A stretch of 64,000 bases of DNA from Devosia riboflavina (GCF_000743575.1 NZ_JQGC01000001.1:248001-312000), one strand, 5' to 3'. Shown: positions 1 to 9,538, numbered from the stretch's first letter. Made by a program: numbers and translations. The notes: generated from the letters alone by a model not told the origin.

Positions 1-1245
1 CGCCGGCGCCTGGCCCTGCGCCACCAATTGCCAGGAATGGCCCGGCGTTCCGATGGCATAGCACGCCACCCGGCACTGTACAGTCGGCACAACCCAGCTC
101 ACCGAGCCCACATCGGTTGACCCAACCGCATGGTCGCTTCCCGCCCCGAGGGGATAGATGATCCGGCTCAGCGCCTCGCCCTTGATCGGGCGCAGCCCAA
201 AGCGACCATAGGATGCTGCGATATCGGCAGTAGAAAATGTCTTCTGGATTGCGGCCGCGTAGGCATCGTCCGTGGCGTCGAAATCCGGGCCACCCAGTCT
301 TTCGAGAACCGCGTGCAGCGCCCCTTCCAGTCCGGGGCTTGCCACGAGATTAGCGTCGCCGCTGATCTGCTTGCGCTCGACCGTCGTGCCGGTCATCAGC
401 CCCGCGCCTTCAGCAATATTTCCGACCCGCGAGACGAGATCCCACATCTCGGACAACGAATGCGCCCGCACCAGCACCCGGCTCTGGGCGAAGGCCTGCA
501 CCACATTGGGCGCCGATCCGCCGGCATCGGTAATGGCATAATGGACCCGCGCCGTGGACGGCATGTGTTCGCGCAGATAATTGATGCCGACATGCATCAA
601 TTCGACCGCATCGAGTGCGCTGCGCCCCAGATGCGGGGCGCTCGAAGCATGCGAGGCCCGTCCCGAAAAGCTGAATTGCAATTCGGCACAGGCCAGCGAA
701 AACGGCCGGTTGACACCGGTGAATGCTGCAGGGTGCCAGCAAAGCGCCGCATCCACATCGTCGAAAAGCCCGGCCCGTACCATGAAACCCTTGGCCGAGC
801 CGCCTTCTTCCGCAGGGCATCCATAGTAACGCACCCGCGCCGCGACACCGCGCTGGGCGAGATAGTCTTTGACCGCAATCGCCGCCAGCAGGGAGCCCGC
901 CCCAAGCATGTTGTGCCCGCAGCCATGGCCGTGTCCGCCTTCGGCAAGCGGCTTTTGCTCGGCAATGCCGGCGACCTGGCTCAACCCCGGCAGCGCATCA
1001 TATTCGCCCATGATGGCAATGACCGGTCCGCCTCTGCCCGCTTCGGCGATCAATGCAGTCGGCATGCCCGCCACGCCGGTCTCGACAGCAAAACCCTCGG
1101 CGCGAAGGAGCTCGGCATGTGCCGCGCTCGACCGAGCCTCCTCGAAATTGACTTCCGGCATCTCCCAGACGCGATCGCTCAGTGCAAAGGCCTTCACGGC
1201 CTTAGCTTCGACAAGGGCGTCCACGGGGGAAAGATTGGGGATCAT
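1..1245 (-). CDS. M20-family amidohydrolase (AbgB-like), C-terminus beyond window
   Basis: Metal-dependent peptidase/amidohydrolase of the M20 (M20D, aminobenzoyl-glutamate hydrolase subunit B-like) family, predicted to cleave an N-acyl or peptide amide bond in the cytoplasm. The reading frame is open to the left edge, so only the first 415 codons are visible and the stop is missing. The metal-site motif GHGHGCGHNM lies at about residues 104-113, preceded by MGEYDALPG (79-87), as in AbgB-type enzymes. The ATG at 1245 is followed directly by a typical N-terminus. It lies downstream of the GntR gene on the same strand (58-bp gap), so the two are probably cotranscribed. Neighbouring C45 hydrolase and peptide importer genes suggest it trims an imported substrate. 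The exact substrate cannot be read from sequence. Confidence 0.85.
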   Translation of the reverse strand, partial: MIPNLSPVDALVEAKAVKAFALSDRVWEMPEVNFEEARSSAAHAELLRAEGFAVETGVAGMPTALIAEAGRGGPVIAIMGEYDALPGLSQVAGIAEQKPLAEGGHGHGCGHNMLGAGSLLAAIAVKDYLAQRGVAARVRYYGCPAEEGGSAKGFMVRAGLFDDVDAALCWHPAAFTGVNRPFSLACAELQFSFSGRASHASSAPHLGRSALDAVELMHVGINYLREHMPSTARVHYAITDAGGSAPNVVQAFAQSRVLVRAHSLSEMWDLVSRVGNIAEGAGLMTGTTVERKQISGDANLVASPGLEGALHAVLERLGGPDFDATDDAYAAAIQKTFSTADIAASYGRFGLRPIKGEALSRIIYPLGAGSDHAVGSTDVGSVSWVVPTVQCRVACYAIGTPGHSWQLVAQGQAPA

Positions 1246-1303
1246 GGAGAAGTCCTGACTGAGAGGTCAATTTTCCCCATAAGTGCATTTTGTAATCAGA
1301 AAA

Positions 1304-2185
1304 TCAATTATCTGGATCAGGAATGGCCAAGAGCCGGCTCGCGCCCATGAGATGGCTGCGCATCAGCGCCGCCGCGACATCGTTGTCGCCGCTTTCCAAC
1401 CGTGCCAGAATTTCCAGATGCTCATTGCAGGTGACGACCACCCGGCCAGGCCCATGCTTCCAGTTGTAGTTGGAAAGCCGCCGCAACTGGTTCTGCCGCT
1501 GCATGGCATCGGCCAGATAGCGATTGCCGGACGCCCGGCTGATGCCCTCGTGGAATTCCGCATTCATTTCAAACAGGATGATGCTTGAACGATCGGTCCA
1601 CTCGGCTTCCTTCATCTGTTCGTGCCGATCGCGGATGGATTTGATCCAATCCGGCTCCAGGTGAAAGCCGGGCTCAAGAATGGCCGCGCACTCGATCAAC
1701 ATGCGGAAGCGGAAACTCTCGGCGCGGGCGGCCGCGTCACGGGTTTCTACGCTGAATTCCCAGCCATAACCGCTGCGGCGGCGCAGGGCGCCCAGTCCTT
1801 CGAGCGTAGTGAGCGCCTCGCGCACCCGTGCCCGGTCCTCGCCGGTCATGCGCATCAATTCGGCCTCGGCGAACTGGTCGCCTAATAGTCCTTCACGCCG
1901 CAATCGCGCGATGGTCACCAGCATATCCTCGTGCTGTGGCTCTTCCGCAGCGCTGCTCTGTGGCGGCGTTGCCAAGAGCACCATGCCGCGATTGGGTCGG
2001 TGCTCGACAATGCCATCGGCCTCAAGTCGCGCCAGCGCCGCCCGCACCGGCGAACGCGACACCTTCAACCGCTCGGCCAAAAGGCTCTCTTTCAGCCGGT
2101 CGCCGGGCGCCAAGCCGTCCTCATGCACGAGATCGATGATGCGGCGCACCAGTGCATCCTGCAGCGGCGTGCTCAATTCCGTCAT
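1304..2185 (-). CDS. GntR-family regulator with two winged-helix segments and FCD domain
   Basis: Cytoplasmic transcription factor of 293 aa, probable regulator of the flanking import/catabolic genes. Residues 1-70 form a GntR winged helix (recognition segment LKVSRSPVRAALARLEADG). About residues 82-150 look like a second, divergent winged helix (a VREALTTLEGLGAL-like segment). The C-terminal half resembles an FCD ligand-binding domain, with histidines in FHEGISRASGN and NEHLEI contexts that bind metal or acid ligands in this family. The start chosen is ATG 2185, matching the normal GntR N-terminus; the frame stays open far upstream but that extension is antisense to the C45 gene. It is divergent from the C45/ABC operon, with 126 bp between them that should carry both promoters. 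Confidence 0.85.
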   Translation of the reverse strand: MTELSTPLQDALVRRIIDLVHEDGLAPGDRLKESLLAERLKVSRSPVRAALARLEADGIVEHRPNRGMVLLATPPQSSAAEEPQHEDMLVTIARLRREGLLGDQFAEAELMRMTGEDRARVREALTTLEGLGALRRRSGYGWEFSVETRDAAARAESFRFRMLIECAAILEPGFHLEPDWIKSIRDRHEQMKEAEWTDRSSIILFEMNAEFHEGISRASGNRYLADAMQRQNQLRRLSNYNWKHGPGRVVVTCNEHLEILARLESGDNDVAAALMRSHLMGASRLLAIPDPDN

Positions 2186-2311
2186 TTTTCGCTTGCCCTG
2201 TTTTTCATTTTGGTTTTTGTTACACGAAGTACAGTTTTGATGCCAGACCCGCAAGCACGCCGGATCTCCCTTCCGACCGCCGCCTGCGCCCCTCGGATGT
2301 AAGCGACCACC
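2186..2311. promoter_or_regulatory. Divergent promoter region between GntR and C45/ABC operon
   Basis: A 126-bp intergenic stretch between the GntR start and the C45-hydrolase start on opposite strands, locally AT-rich near 2186-2240. It contains a GTTACACGAAGTACAG stretch (2219-2234) with loosely symmetric GT-ACA elements. Location makes it the likely site of both promoters and the GntR operator, but no consensus operator can be asserted. Confidence 0.35.
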
Positions 2312-3472
2312 ATGACCACAGCTCTCGACTGCCCTCTCATTGAAGTCTCCGGCTCCCCCTTCGAGCGCGGCCGGCAGTATGGCGACCAGGCAGTCGAACG
2401 GATCAAGCGCGGCATCGGTCACTATACCGAACAACTGCACGGCAATGGCCTCGACCAGGCCGATCTCGATACGATGATTAGCAAGTTTGCCGCTTCGATC
2501 GAATCGTTCGGCATCCACTATATCGAGGAAATGCGCGGCATTGCCGAAGGCGCAAATGTCGGCCTGTCCGATGTGCTGCTGCTCAATGCACGCACGGAAA
2601 TCCTGAAAATGGCCCGCCGCCGCCAGAAGGGCGAGCGCGATTTCATCGATCCCGATGGCTGCACCGGCCTGCTCGTCCTGCCCCAATCCTCGGCCAGCGG
2701 CCAGCTCATCCATGCCCAGAACTGGGATTGGAAGGCGGAATGTGCCGAAACCGCCGTGGTGCTCAAGATCCGGCGCGACGATGGCCCCGATATCCTGACC
2801 TTCACCGAGGCAGGCGGCCTTGCGCGCACCGGTTTTAATTCTGCGGGCATTTCCATTTCCGGCAATTATCTCGAAACCGACCGCGACTATCGCTCGCTCG
2901 GCGTGCCGCTCAGCATCATTCGCCGCAATGCGCTGGAACAGCAGCAATTGGCCCTCGCCATGCGCACCATCTATGCCACGCCCAAATCGGCTTCGAACAA
3001 CCTGATCCTCGGTCATGTCGATGGCATCGGGCTCGATTTCGAATGCGCTCCCGACGAGACCTTCCTGGTGCATCCCCAGGGCGGCCTTATCGTCCATGCC
3101 AATCATTTCCAGAGCCCGGTGGCCCTCACCAAACTGCTCGACAAGGGCGTGGTCAATATGCCGGACTCGCTCTATCGCGACACCCGCGTGCGCGGCCTGC
3201 TCGAGCCCAGAAATGGCAAGCTGACCGCCGACGACGTCAAGACCGCGCTCTGGGACGATTTCCAGTCGCCCTGGTCGGTCTGTCGCCCGCCGCGCAAGTC
3301 ATTCACCAACAACCAGACGGCCACCGTCGCCATGATCGTCATGCAGCCCGCCGCGGGCCGCATGCAGGTGTCGCTGCTGCCCGCCCTCAACAAGCACTTC
3401 TTCGACTATTCGCTCGAAATGGATGTGCCTGATGTGTCCGCGGTCGAGGCGATCAACGACAGCGCCGCCTGA
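2312..3472 (+). CDS. C45-family autoproteolytic acyltransferase/amidohydrolase
   Basis: Ntn-hydrolase of 386 aa related to acyl-CoA:6-aminopenicillanic acid acyltransferase (peptidase family C45). Family members self-cleave before an internal cysteine, which becomes the N-terminal nucleophile; here that is Cys117 in IDPDGCTGLL. The NWDW motif follows (IHAQNWDWKAE, about residues 136-146), as expected, and the N-terminal pattern GSPFERGRQYG is typical. Bacterial members usually hydrolyse N-acyl amides rather than make penicillin. It is first in the rightward operon, 47 bp before the ABC binding protein, suggesting it removes an acyl group from the imported compound. No signal peptide is evident, so a cytoplasmic location is likely. 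The substrate is unknown. Confidence 0.85.
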   Translation: MTTALDCPLIEVSGSPFERGRQYGDQAVERIKRGIGHYTEQLHGNGLDQADLDTMISKFAASIESFGIHYIEEMRGIAEGANVGLSDVLLLNARTEILKMARRRQKGERDFIDPDGCTGLLVLPQSSASGQLIHAQNWDWKAECAETAVVLKIRRDDGPDILTFTEAGGLARTGFNSAGISISGNYLETDRDYRSLGVPLSIIRRNALEQQQLALAMRTIYATPKSASNNLILGHVDGIGLDFECAPDETFLVHPQGGLIVHANHFQSPVALTKLLDKGVVNMPDSLYRDTRVRGLLEPRNGKLTADDVKTALWDDFQSPWSVCRPPRKSFTNNQTATVAMIVMQPAAGRMQVSLLPALNKHFFDYSLEMDVPDVSAVEAINDSAA

Positions 3473-3519
3473 ACAGGAATGGGGCGGCACGACGCCGCCT
3501 CTATCGGAGGGAATAACAA

Positions 3520-5091
3520 ATGACGTTGAAAACGACGTTCACCATGGCAGCACTGAGTGGGATGCTGCTTGCCGGTATCGCAATACCGGCCCATGCGCAG
3601 GAGGGAAATCTGCGCATCCGCATCAATGCCGACATTCGCTCGAGCGATCCCGGCATCAACCGCGACGCCAATAGTGACGCCGTGGTCGCCCATGTCGTCG
3701 AGGGCCTCGTCGGCTACAAGGACGATGCCACCGTCGCCCCGCTGCTCGCCAAGAGCGTCGACGTGTCGGCCGATGGTCTCACCTATACCTTTACCCTGCG
3801 CGATGGCGTGACCTTCAGCAATGGCGAGGCACTGACTTCGGAAGACGTGCTCTTCGCCTGGGACCGCTACACTAATCCGGAAAGCGGCTGGCGCTGTCTG
3901 CCTGACGTCAATGGCGAGGGCGTGTCGCACGTCACCGATGTCAGCGCACCCGACGCCTCGACCGTGGTCTTCACGCTCGAACAGCCGACCGCGCTCTTCC
4001 TCGCCACCCTCGCCCGCGCCGATTGCGGCGGCACCGGCATCTATCACAGCTCCTCGCTTGACGCGGAAGGCAAGTGGGTTGCCCCGATCGGTACCGGTCC
4101 CTTCACCTTCGGCGAATGGCGCACCGGTCAGTTCGTCGAACTGAAGGCCAATCCAAACTACAGCGCTCTCGAAGGCGCGCGCGACGGCTATGTCGGGGAC
4201 AAGACTCCCTTGGTCGAGACCGTCCGCTTCGTCATCGTCCCCGACGATTCCGCCGCCAAGGCCGCGCTCTATGCCGGCGATGTCGATGTCATCCCCGATG
4301 TCAACAATGCCGACGTACCCGAATTCAAGGCCGACGAGCGCATCGACCTGCAAAGCGTTCCCGGCATGGGCCTCACCGCGCTCCTGTTCCAGACGCAGGA
4401 CCCGCTTCTGGGCGATGTGCGCATTCGTGAGGCCCTGCGCCTGTCGCTCGATCTCTCCGAAATCGCCGACGTTGTGAGCGAAGGCCAGGCCAAGCCAAGC
4501 AACTCGGTCATTCCCCAGCCCAGCAGCTATTTCACCGAAGTCCAGGCCCAGGTTCCGGCTCGTGATCTCGAAAAGGCCAAGGCACTCCTCGCCGAAGCCG
4601 GCTACAAGGGTGAACCGATCACCTGGCTGACGACCGAGTTCTACCCCCAGCTCTTCTCGGCCGCGATCCTCGTTCAGGCCATGGCCCAGGAAGCCGGGAT
4701 CAATATCCAGATCGAAACCCTCGATTGGGCCACCCTGCTCGATCGCTATACCAACGGCACCTACCAGGCCATGTCGTTCACCTATTCGGCCCGCCTCGAC
4801 CCGTCCCTGTCCTATGACATGGTCAGCGGCGACAAGGCGGCTCAACCCAACAAGGTCTGGGACAGTGTCGAAGGCCGCGATCTCATGGCCAAGGCCCGCG
4901 TCAGCTCCGATCCCGCCGAACGTCAGGCGATCTTCGACCAGCTCGAAGGCATGATCCGCGCCGATGTGCCCCTGCTCGTCCTCTATTCGGGTACGCGCGT
5001 CAGCGCCGCTCATGCGGGCGTCGAAGGCTATGCCACCTGGCCGGTCGGCCTGCCCCGCGCCTGGGGCGTCTCTGTGAATAGCGGAAACTGA
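3520..5091 (+). CDS. ABC transporter substrate-binding protein, peptide/opine type
   Basis: Periplasmic solute receptor of 523 aa in the SBP_bac_5 (DppA/OppA) family, which deliver di- or oligopeptides, opines and similar compounds to a membrane importer. A cleavable signal peptide is clear: basic start MTLKTTF, hydrophobic core, and an AHAQ cleavage site near residue 27. The body shows family hallmarks such as the YTFTLRDGVTFSNGE segment and a lobe-two KAKALLAEAGY segment. A GGAGGGAATAAC ribosome site precedes the ATG. It is followed 4 bp later by the first permease gene, so the transporter is one operon. Ligand identity is not readable from sequence; the adjacent ornithine cyclodeaminase hints at an ornithine-containing ligand. 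Confidence 0.9.
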   Translation: MTLKTTFTMAALSGMLLAGIAIPAHAQEGNLRIRINADIRSSDPGINRDANSDAVVAHVVEGLVGYKDDATVAPLLAKSVDVSADGLTYTFTLRDGVTFSNGEALTSEDVLFAWDRYTNPESGWRCLPDVNGEGVSHVTDVSAPDASTVVFTLEQPTALFLATLARADCGGTGIYHSSSLDAEGKWVAPIGTGPFTFGEWRTGQFVELKANPNYSALEGARDGYVGDKTPLVETVRFVIVPDDSAAKAALYAGDVDVIPDVNNADVPEFKADERIDLQSVPGMGLTALLFQTQDPLLGDVRIREALRLSLDLSEIADVVSEGQAKPSNSVIPQPSSYFTEVQAQVPARDLEKAKALLAEAGYKGEPITWLTTEFYPQLFSAAILVQAMAQEAGINIQIETLDWATLLDRYTNGTYQAMSFTYSARLDPSLSYDMVSGDKAAQPNKVWDSVEGRDLMAKARVSSDPAERQAIFDQLEGMIRADVPLLVLYSGTRVSAAHAGVEGYATWPVGLPRAWGVSVNSGN

Positions 5092-5095
5092 GCCA

Positions 5096-6049
5096 ATGCC
5101 TGCCCTGGCCAGATATATCGGCAAGCGTCTGCTCTGGACGCTTCCAACCCTGCTGCTGGTTTCGGTCATGGTCTTTTTCATGGTTCGGCTGATCCCGGGT
5201 GATCCGGTGCAGTTGATCCTGGGAGACCAAGCCACCCCCAGCGAGGTCGCACAACTCACCCGCAAGCTCGGCCTTGATCAGCCGATCCCGGTTCAGTTCG
5301 TGCTCTGGCTGGGGCAGGTCGCTCAAGGTGACCTGGGCAATTCCATCACCAATGGCCAGCCCGTGCTGCCTTTGATGCTGGGTCGTTTCCAGGTCACCGC
5401 CGTGATCGTGATCCTGGCGGTCGGTCTTGCCACGCTCATCGCCGTGCCGGCGGGCCTGCTCGCCGCATGGAAACAGAATGGCCGGCTCGATATTGCCGTG
5501 GTGGCAGCCGCCACCCTGCTCATGTCGGTGCCGAGCTTCTGGCTCGGCCTCGTGCTCCTGCTCGTTTTCGGCCTCAAGCTCGGCTGGCTGCCGGTGGTCG
5601 GCTTCGTGCCTTTCACCGAAAATTTCTGGTCGGCCCTCACCTATATCGTGCTGCCCGTGGCTACGCTGACGCTGATCGAAGTTGGCGTCCTCACTCGCAT
5701 GGTCCGGGCCAGCGCTATCGAAGTGCTGCGCCTTGAATATGTCACCCATGCCCGCGCCAAGGGCCTGAGCGAACGCCAGGTGCTGCTGCGTCACGTCATG
5801 CCCAATGCCTTCGCCCCCACCTGGACCATGATCGGCCTGGTGCTCGGCGGACTTTTGGGCGGCGCCGCGGTGCTCGAAACCGTCTTCACCCTGCCCGGCC
5901 TCGGGCGGCTCCTCGTCGATGCGATTTTTGCGCGCGACTATCCGGTGGTCCAAGGATGTCTTCTGTTCACAGCCCTGCTCTACGTGCTGGTCAACCTCAT
6001 CGTCGATCTCTGCTATCCGCTCTTCGATCCGCGGGTGACCGCATCGTGA
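5096..6049 (+). CDS. ABC transporter permease, DppB-type
   Basis: Inner-membrane permease of 317 aa, first of the pair forming the channel of the peptide/opine importer. The N-terminal helix (ARYIGKRLLWTLPTLLLVSV) and the RLIPGDPV motif are characteristic of DppB/OppB proteins. About six hydrophobic segments and the EAA coupling loop (YVTHARAKGLSERQVLLRHV, roughly 215-235) that contacts the ATPase are visible. It begins 4 bp after the binding-protein stop and its TGA overlaps the GTG start of the next permease, indicating translational coupling. Confidence 0.92.
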   Translation: MPALARYIGKRLLWTLPTLLLVSVMVFFMVRLIPGDPVQLILGDQATPSEVAQLTRKLGLDQPIPVQFVLWLGQVAQGDLGNSITNGQPVLPLMLGRFQVTAVIVILAVGLATLIAVPAGLLAAWKQNGRLDIAVVAAATLLMSVPSFWLGLVLLLVFGLKLGWLPVVGFVPFTENFWSALTYIVLPVATLTLIEVGVLTRMVRASAIEVLRLEYVTHARAKGLSERQVLLRHVMPNAFAPTWTMIGLVLGGLLGGAAVLETVFTLPGLGRLLVDAIFARDYPVVQGCLLFTALLYVLVNLIVDLCYPLFDPRVTAS

Positions 6050-6858
6050 AACGCCCCGCACCCAACCTGCTGATCGGCGGAACGCTCGTCACCGTAGTCC
6101 TGGCCATGGCTGCCACGGCCCTGTTCTGGACGCCCTATGATCCCATGGCGCTCAACCTGCGCGCCAGAACGCTCCCGCCATCCGAACTCTATTGGCTCGG
6201 CACCGACGAATTCGGCCGCGACGTGGTCTCCCGCCTGCTGCTCGGCGCATCGCAGAGCCTGACGGTGGCCATTTTCACCGTGCTGCTAGCCGTCGCCGTC
6301 GGCACCATCCTCGGCCTGATCTCGGGCTATGTGCGGGGTATCACCGATCGCATATTGATGGTGGTCAGCGACGCGGTACTGGCTTTTCCCGGCACCCTGC
6401 TTGCACTGGGCCTCATGGTCATCATGGGCCCCAACACCATGGGCATCATCCTTGCCCTCGGCATTGCCTATACCCCATCGGTGCTCCGCATCGTGCGGGG
6501 CAGCGTGTTATCCGCCCGCGAGCGCGAATATGTCGAAGCCTCGCGCGCCATCGGCAATTCCGAATTTTATACCATGATCCGCCATGTGCTGCCCAATTGC
6601 GTGGCGCCGGTCGTGGTGCTGGCGACCTCCATGTTCGGCTGGGTCGTGCTCGCCGAAAGCGGCCTCAGCTTCCTCGGCCTCGGCGTCCCGCCGCCGGCGC
6701 CCACCTGGGGCAATATGCTCTCGGCCGCTCGTCCCTATCTCGAACGCGCGCCCTGGCTGGGCCTTGCTCCCGGTCTCTGCATCGCCTTCACCCTGCTCGG
6801 CATCAACCTGCTCGGCGACGCTTTGCGTGATCGTCTCGACCCACGAATGGAGCGTTGA
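6046..6858 (+). CDS. ABC transporter permease, DppC-type
   Basis: Second inner-membrane permease of the importer, 270 aa, DppC/OppC-like. It has the typical N-terminal transmembrane helix, the HPLGTDEFGRD-like motif (YWLGTDEFGRDVVSRLL) and the EAA loop YVEASRAIGNSEFYTMIRHV. The GTG at 6046 overlaps the upstream TGA by a GTGA and gives a normal N-terminus (KRPAPNLLIGG); an upstream in-frame ATG at 5956 would add 30 residues inside the previous gene and is less likely. Confidence 0.9.
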   Translation: MKRPAPNLLIGGTLVTVVLAMAATALFWTPYDPMALNLRARTLPPSELYWLGTDEFGRDVVSRLLLGASQSLTVAIFTVLLAVAVGTILGLISGYVRGITDRILMVVSDAVLAFPGTLLALGLMVIMGPNTMGIILALGIAYTPSVLRIVRGSVLSAREREYVEASRAIGNSEFYTMIRHVLPNCVAPVVVLATSMFGWVVLAESGLSFLGLGVPPPAPTWGNMLSAARPYLERAPWLGLAPGLCIAFTLLGINLLGDALRDRLDPRMER

Positions 6859-6860
6859 TC

Positions 6861-8462
6861 ATGACTGCAACCCAGCCATTGCTCTCGGTTCGTAATCTGC
6901 GGCTCGACGTCTCCTCGGGTGTGTCGATCGTCAACGACATTTCCTTCGACGTGGCGCCGGGCGAAATCGTCGCCCTCGTAGGCGAAAGCGGCAGCGGCAA
7001 GACCATGGCGGCCCGAGCATCCATGCGCCTTCTGCCCAAAGGCATCCATCCGGGCGCCGGCCAGATCCTGTTCAACGGCAAGGACGTGCTGACCGCTTCG
7101 GACGAAGACATGCGGGCCCTCCGCGGCGCCCAGATCGGCATGATCTTCCAGGAGCCCATGGTCTCGCTCAACCCGGCCATGACCATTGGTGCCCAATTGG
7201 TGGAAGGTCTGCGCCTGCACGAAAAGCTGAGCGTGGAACAGGCCCTGGACCGGGCTGTCGACATGCTGCGCCGCGTGCAGATCAACGATCCCGAAGGCTG
7301 CCTCGCTGCCTTTCCGCACCAGTTCTCGGGCGGCATGCGCCAGCGCATCATGATCGCCTCGGTCATGCTGCTCAAACCCAAGCTCTTGATCGCCGACGAG
7401 CCCACCACCGCGCTCGACACTCTCACCCAGCGCGAAGTGATCGAAGTGATGGTCGATCTCACCCGCAGCCAGGGCACGGCCGTTCTGCTCATCACCCACA
7501 ATCTGGGCCTCGTTTCCCAATATGCCCAGCGCATGGTCGTGCTCGAACGCGGCAAGCTGGTCGAAACCGGCAGTGTCGAACAGGTGCTCCACCACCCGCG
7601 CGAAACCTATACCCGCACCCTGATCGACGCCCTGCCCAAGCGCTTCCACGGCCGCCCGGCAATCGCCGAAGCCGCCCCGCTGATCGAGGCCCGCAATCTC
7701 GCGGTCACCTTTGCCGGCGCCGGCAACATGTTCTCGGCCGCCCAGCCCAAGCAGGCGGTCAAGGGCGTGTCCCTCGCCGTGCGTCCAGGCGAGGCTGTGG
7801 CCATTGTCGGTGGTTCGGGTTCGGGCAAGACCACGTTCGGCCGCGCCCTCATCGGCCTCCTGGCCCATTCAGGCGGCGAAGTGCTGTTTCGCGGCAAGTC
7901 GATGAATGGCGCCGACCGCGCCCAGCAGCGCGACTATCGCCTCTCCTGCCAATTGGTCTTCCAGGACCCCTATTCCTCGCTCGACCCGCGCCAGAAGATC
8001 GCCAGCATCGTGGGAGAACCGCTGCGCCACGAACCCGGCCTCAGCCGGGCGCAAAAGGCTGAGCGCGTGCAGGAAATCCTCGATGAGGTCGGCCTTGGCG
8101 GCTTCGGCGATCGCTATCCGCATGCCCTTTCCGGTGGGCAGCGCCAACGCGTCGCCATTGCCCGCGCCGTCATTCGCAATCCCGCTTTCGTGGTCGCCGA
8201 CGAGCCGGTTTCGGCCCTCGATATGACCATCCAGAAGCAGGTGCTGGACCTCTTCCGGCGCCTACAGGCCAGGCATGGCTTTGCCTGCGTCTTCATCTCC
8301 CACGATCTGGGCGCCGTCTCCAGCGTCGCCGACCGTATCGTGGTGATGGAAAACGGCCTCATCGTTGAAGAAGGGGACGTCGACGACATTCTCGACCACC
8401 CAACCCACCCCTATACCAAGGCCCTTCTCGAAGCGGCTCCAACAATCGGGGTTGCCGCCTGA
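6861..8462 (+). CDS. Fused dual-domain ABC ATPase of the importer (DppD-DppF type)
   Basis: Cytoplasmic ATPase of 533 aa carrying both nucleotide-binding domains of the importer in one chain. Domain 1 has Walker A GESGSGKTMA (about 41-50), signature FSGGMRQR and Walker B LLIADEPTTALD. Domain 2 has Walker A GGSGSGKTTFG, signature LSGGQRQRVAIARA and Walker B FVVADEPVSALD. Each domain ends with the oligopeptide-type extension (HPRETYTRTLIDALP and HPTHPYTKALLEAAP). The ATG at 6861 has a GGAG eight bases upstream; a TTG at 6855 overlapping the previous stop is less likely. It is the last transporter gene before ornithine cyclodeaminase. Confidence 0.93.
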   Translation: MTATQPLLSVRNLRLDVSSGVSIVNDISFDVAPGEIVALVGESGSGKTMAARASMRLLPKGIHPGAGQILFNGKDVLTASDEDMRALRGAQIGMIFQEPMVSLNPAMTIGAQLVEGLRLHEKLSVEQALDRAVDMLRRVQINDPEGCLAAFPHQFSGGMRQRIMIASVMLLKPKLLIADEPTTALDTLTQREVIEVMVDLTRSQGTAVLLITHNLGLVSQYAQRMVVLERGKLVETGSVEQVLHHPRETYTRTLIDALPKRFHGRPAIAEAAPLIEARNLAVTFAGAGNMFSAAQPKQAVKGVSLAVRPGEAVAIVGGSGSGKTTFGRALIGLLAHSGGEVLFRGKSMNGADRAQQRDYRLSCQLVFQDPYSSLDPRQKIASIVGEPLRHEPGLSRAQKAERVQEILDEVGLGGFGDRYPHALSGGQRQRVAIARAVIRNPAFVVADEPVSALDMTIQKQVLDLFRRLQARHGFACVFISHDLGAVSSVADRIVVMENGLIVEEGDVDDILDHPTHPYTKALLEAAPTIGVAA

Positions 8463-8494
8463 GGGCGACTCCCGAACTCAATCGAGATGCAATC

Positions 8495-9538
8495 ATGGTA
8501 CAATTCGTCGGCGTCGAGAACGCCATCAAGCTGATCTCCTCCATTGGCGTCGAACCCTTTCTCACCGGCCTTGCCGATTATATCGACGAGGATTTCCGTC
8601 GCTGGGAACAGTTTGAAAAAAGCCCCCGCATCGCCTCCCATTCGCGCGACGGCGTCATCGAACTGATGCCGGCCAGCGACGGCGTCACCTATTCGTTCAA
8701 ATATGTGAACGGCCACCCGCAAAATCCGCTCGATGGCCGCCAGACCGTCACCGCCTTTGGCGTCCTCGCCAATGTCGCGACCGGCTATCCCGATTTCGTG
8801 TCCGAAATGACGCTGATGACGGCCCTGCGCACCGCCGCCACCTCGGCCGTGGCCGCCCGCTATCTCGCCCGCCCCGATGCCAAGGTCATGGCCATTATCG
8901 GCCAGGGCGCCCAGTCCGAATTCCAGGCCCTGGCCTTCAAGGCGATCCTGGGCATTACCCGCCTCCAGGTCTTCGACATCGACCCGGCCGCCAGCGAAAA
9001 ATTCGCCCGCAACATGGCCGGCTATGACCTCGAGATCACCGTCGCCGACAGCGCCCAGAGCGCCGTTATCGGCGCCGACATCGTCACCACCATCACCGCC
9101 GACAAGAAGCGCTCCGTCATTCTGTCCGACAACATGGTCGGCTCCGGCATGCACATCAATGCCGTGGGCGGGGATTGTCCCGGCAAGACCGAACTTCACG
9201 CCGACATTCTCAAACGCGGCAAGGTCTTCGTCGAACTGCCCGAGCAGACCCGGATCGAAGGCGAAATCCAGCAGATGCCGGAAGACTTTCCAGTCACCGA
9301 ACTCTGGCGCGTCATCACGGGCCTCGATATGGGACGCACCGGCAGTAGCGATATCACCATTTTCGACTCGGTCGGCTTTGCCACCGAAGATTTCTCGGTC
9401 CTGCGCTATCTCCGCGACAAGGTGCAGGAAACCGAGCATTTCATTGATCTCGACCTTCTGGCCGAACCTACCGATCCACGCGATCTCTTCGGCCTGATCG
9501 GCGCCCGTCAGCAACATCCGGACCGACTCAGCGCCTGA
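8495..9538 (+). CDS. ocd: Ornithine cyclodeaminase
   Basis: NAD-dependent enzyme of 347 aa in the ornithine cyclodeaminase/mu-crystallin family, converting L-ornithine to L-proline plus ammonia. The match is to the true Ocd branch: length is close to Agrobacterium and Pseudomonas Ocd (about 350 aa), the Rossmann motif IGQGAQSEFQ is present, and the segment INAVGGDCPGKTELH carries the Asp used in catalysis. Other family members (alanine dehydrogenase, ketimine reductase, SbnB) lack this segment. It follows the importer ATPase by 32 bp, so the imported compound is probably metabolised through ornithine. It is separated from the aconitase gene by 5 bp. Confidence 0.9.
   Translation: MVQFVGVENAIKLISSIGVEPFLTGLADYIDEDFRRWEQFEKSPRIASHSRDGVIELMPASDGVTYSFKYVNGHPQNPLDGRQTVTAFGVLANVATGYPDFVSEMTLMTALRTAATSAVAARYLARPDAKVMAIIGQGAQSEFQALAFKAILGITRLQVFDIDPAASEKFARNMAGYDLEITVADSAQSAVIGADIVTTITADKKRSVILSDNMVGSGMHINAVGGDCPGKTELHADILKRGKVFVELPEQTRIEGEIQQMPEDFPVTELWRVITGLDMGRTGSSDITIFDSVGFATEDFSVLRYLRDKVQETEHFIDLDLLAEPTDPRDLFGLIGARQQHPDRLSA

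Noticed and set aside
130-1350. 406-codon open frame on the plus strand
   Set aside because: Antisense to the M20 amidohydrolase, which has its metal-site motif intact on the minus strand.
3406-5265. 619-codon open frame on the minus strand
   Set aside because: Antisense to the ABC substrate-binding protein, whose signal peptide and family motifs are clear.
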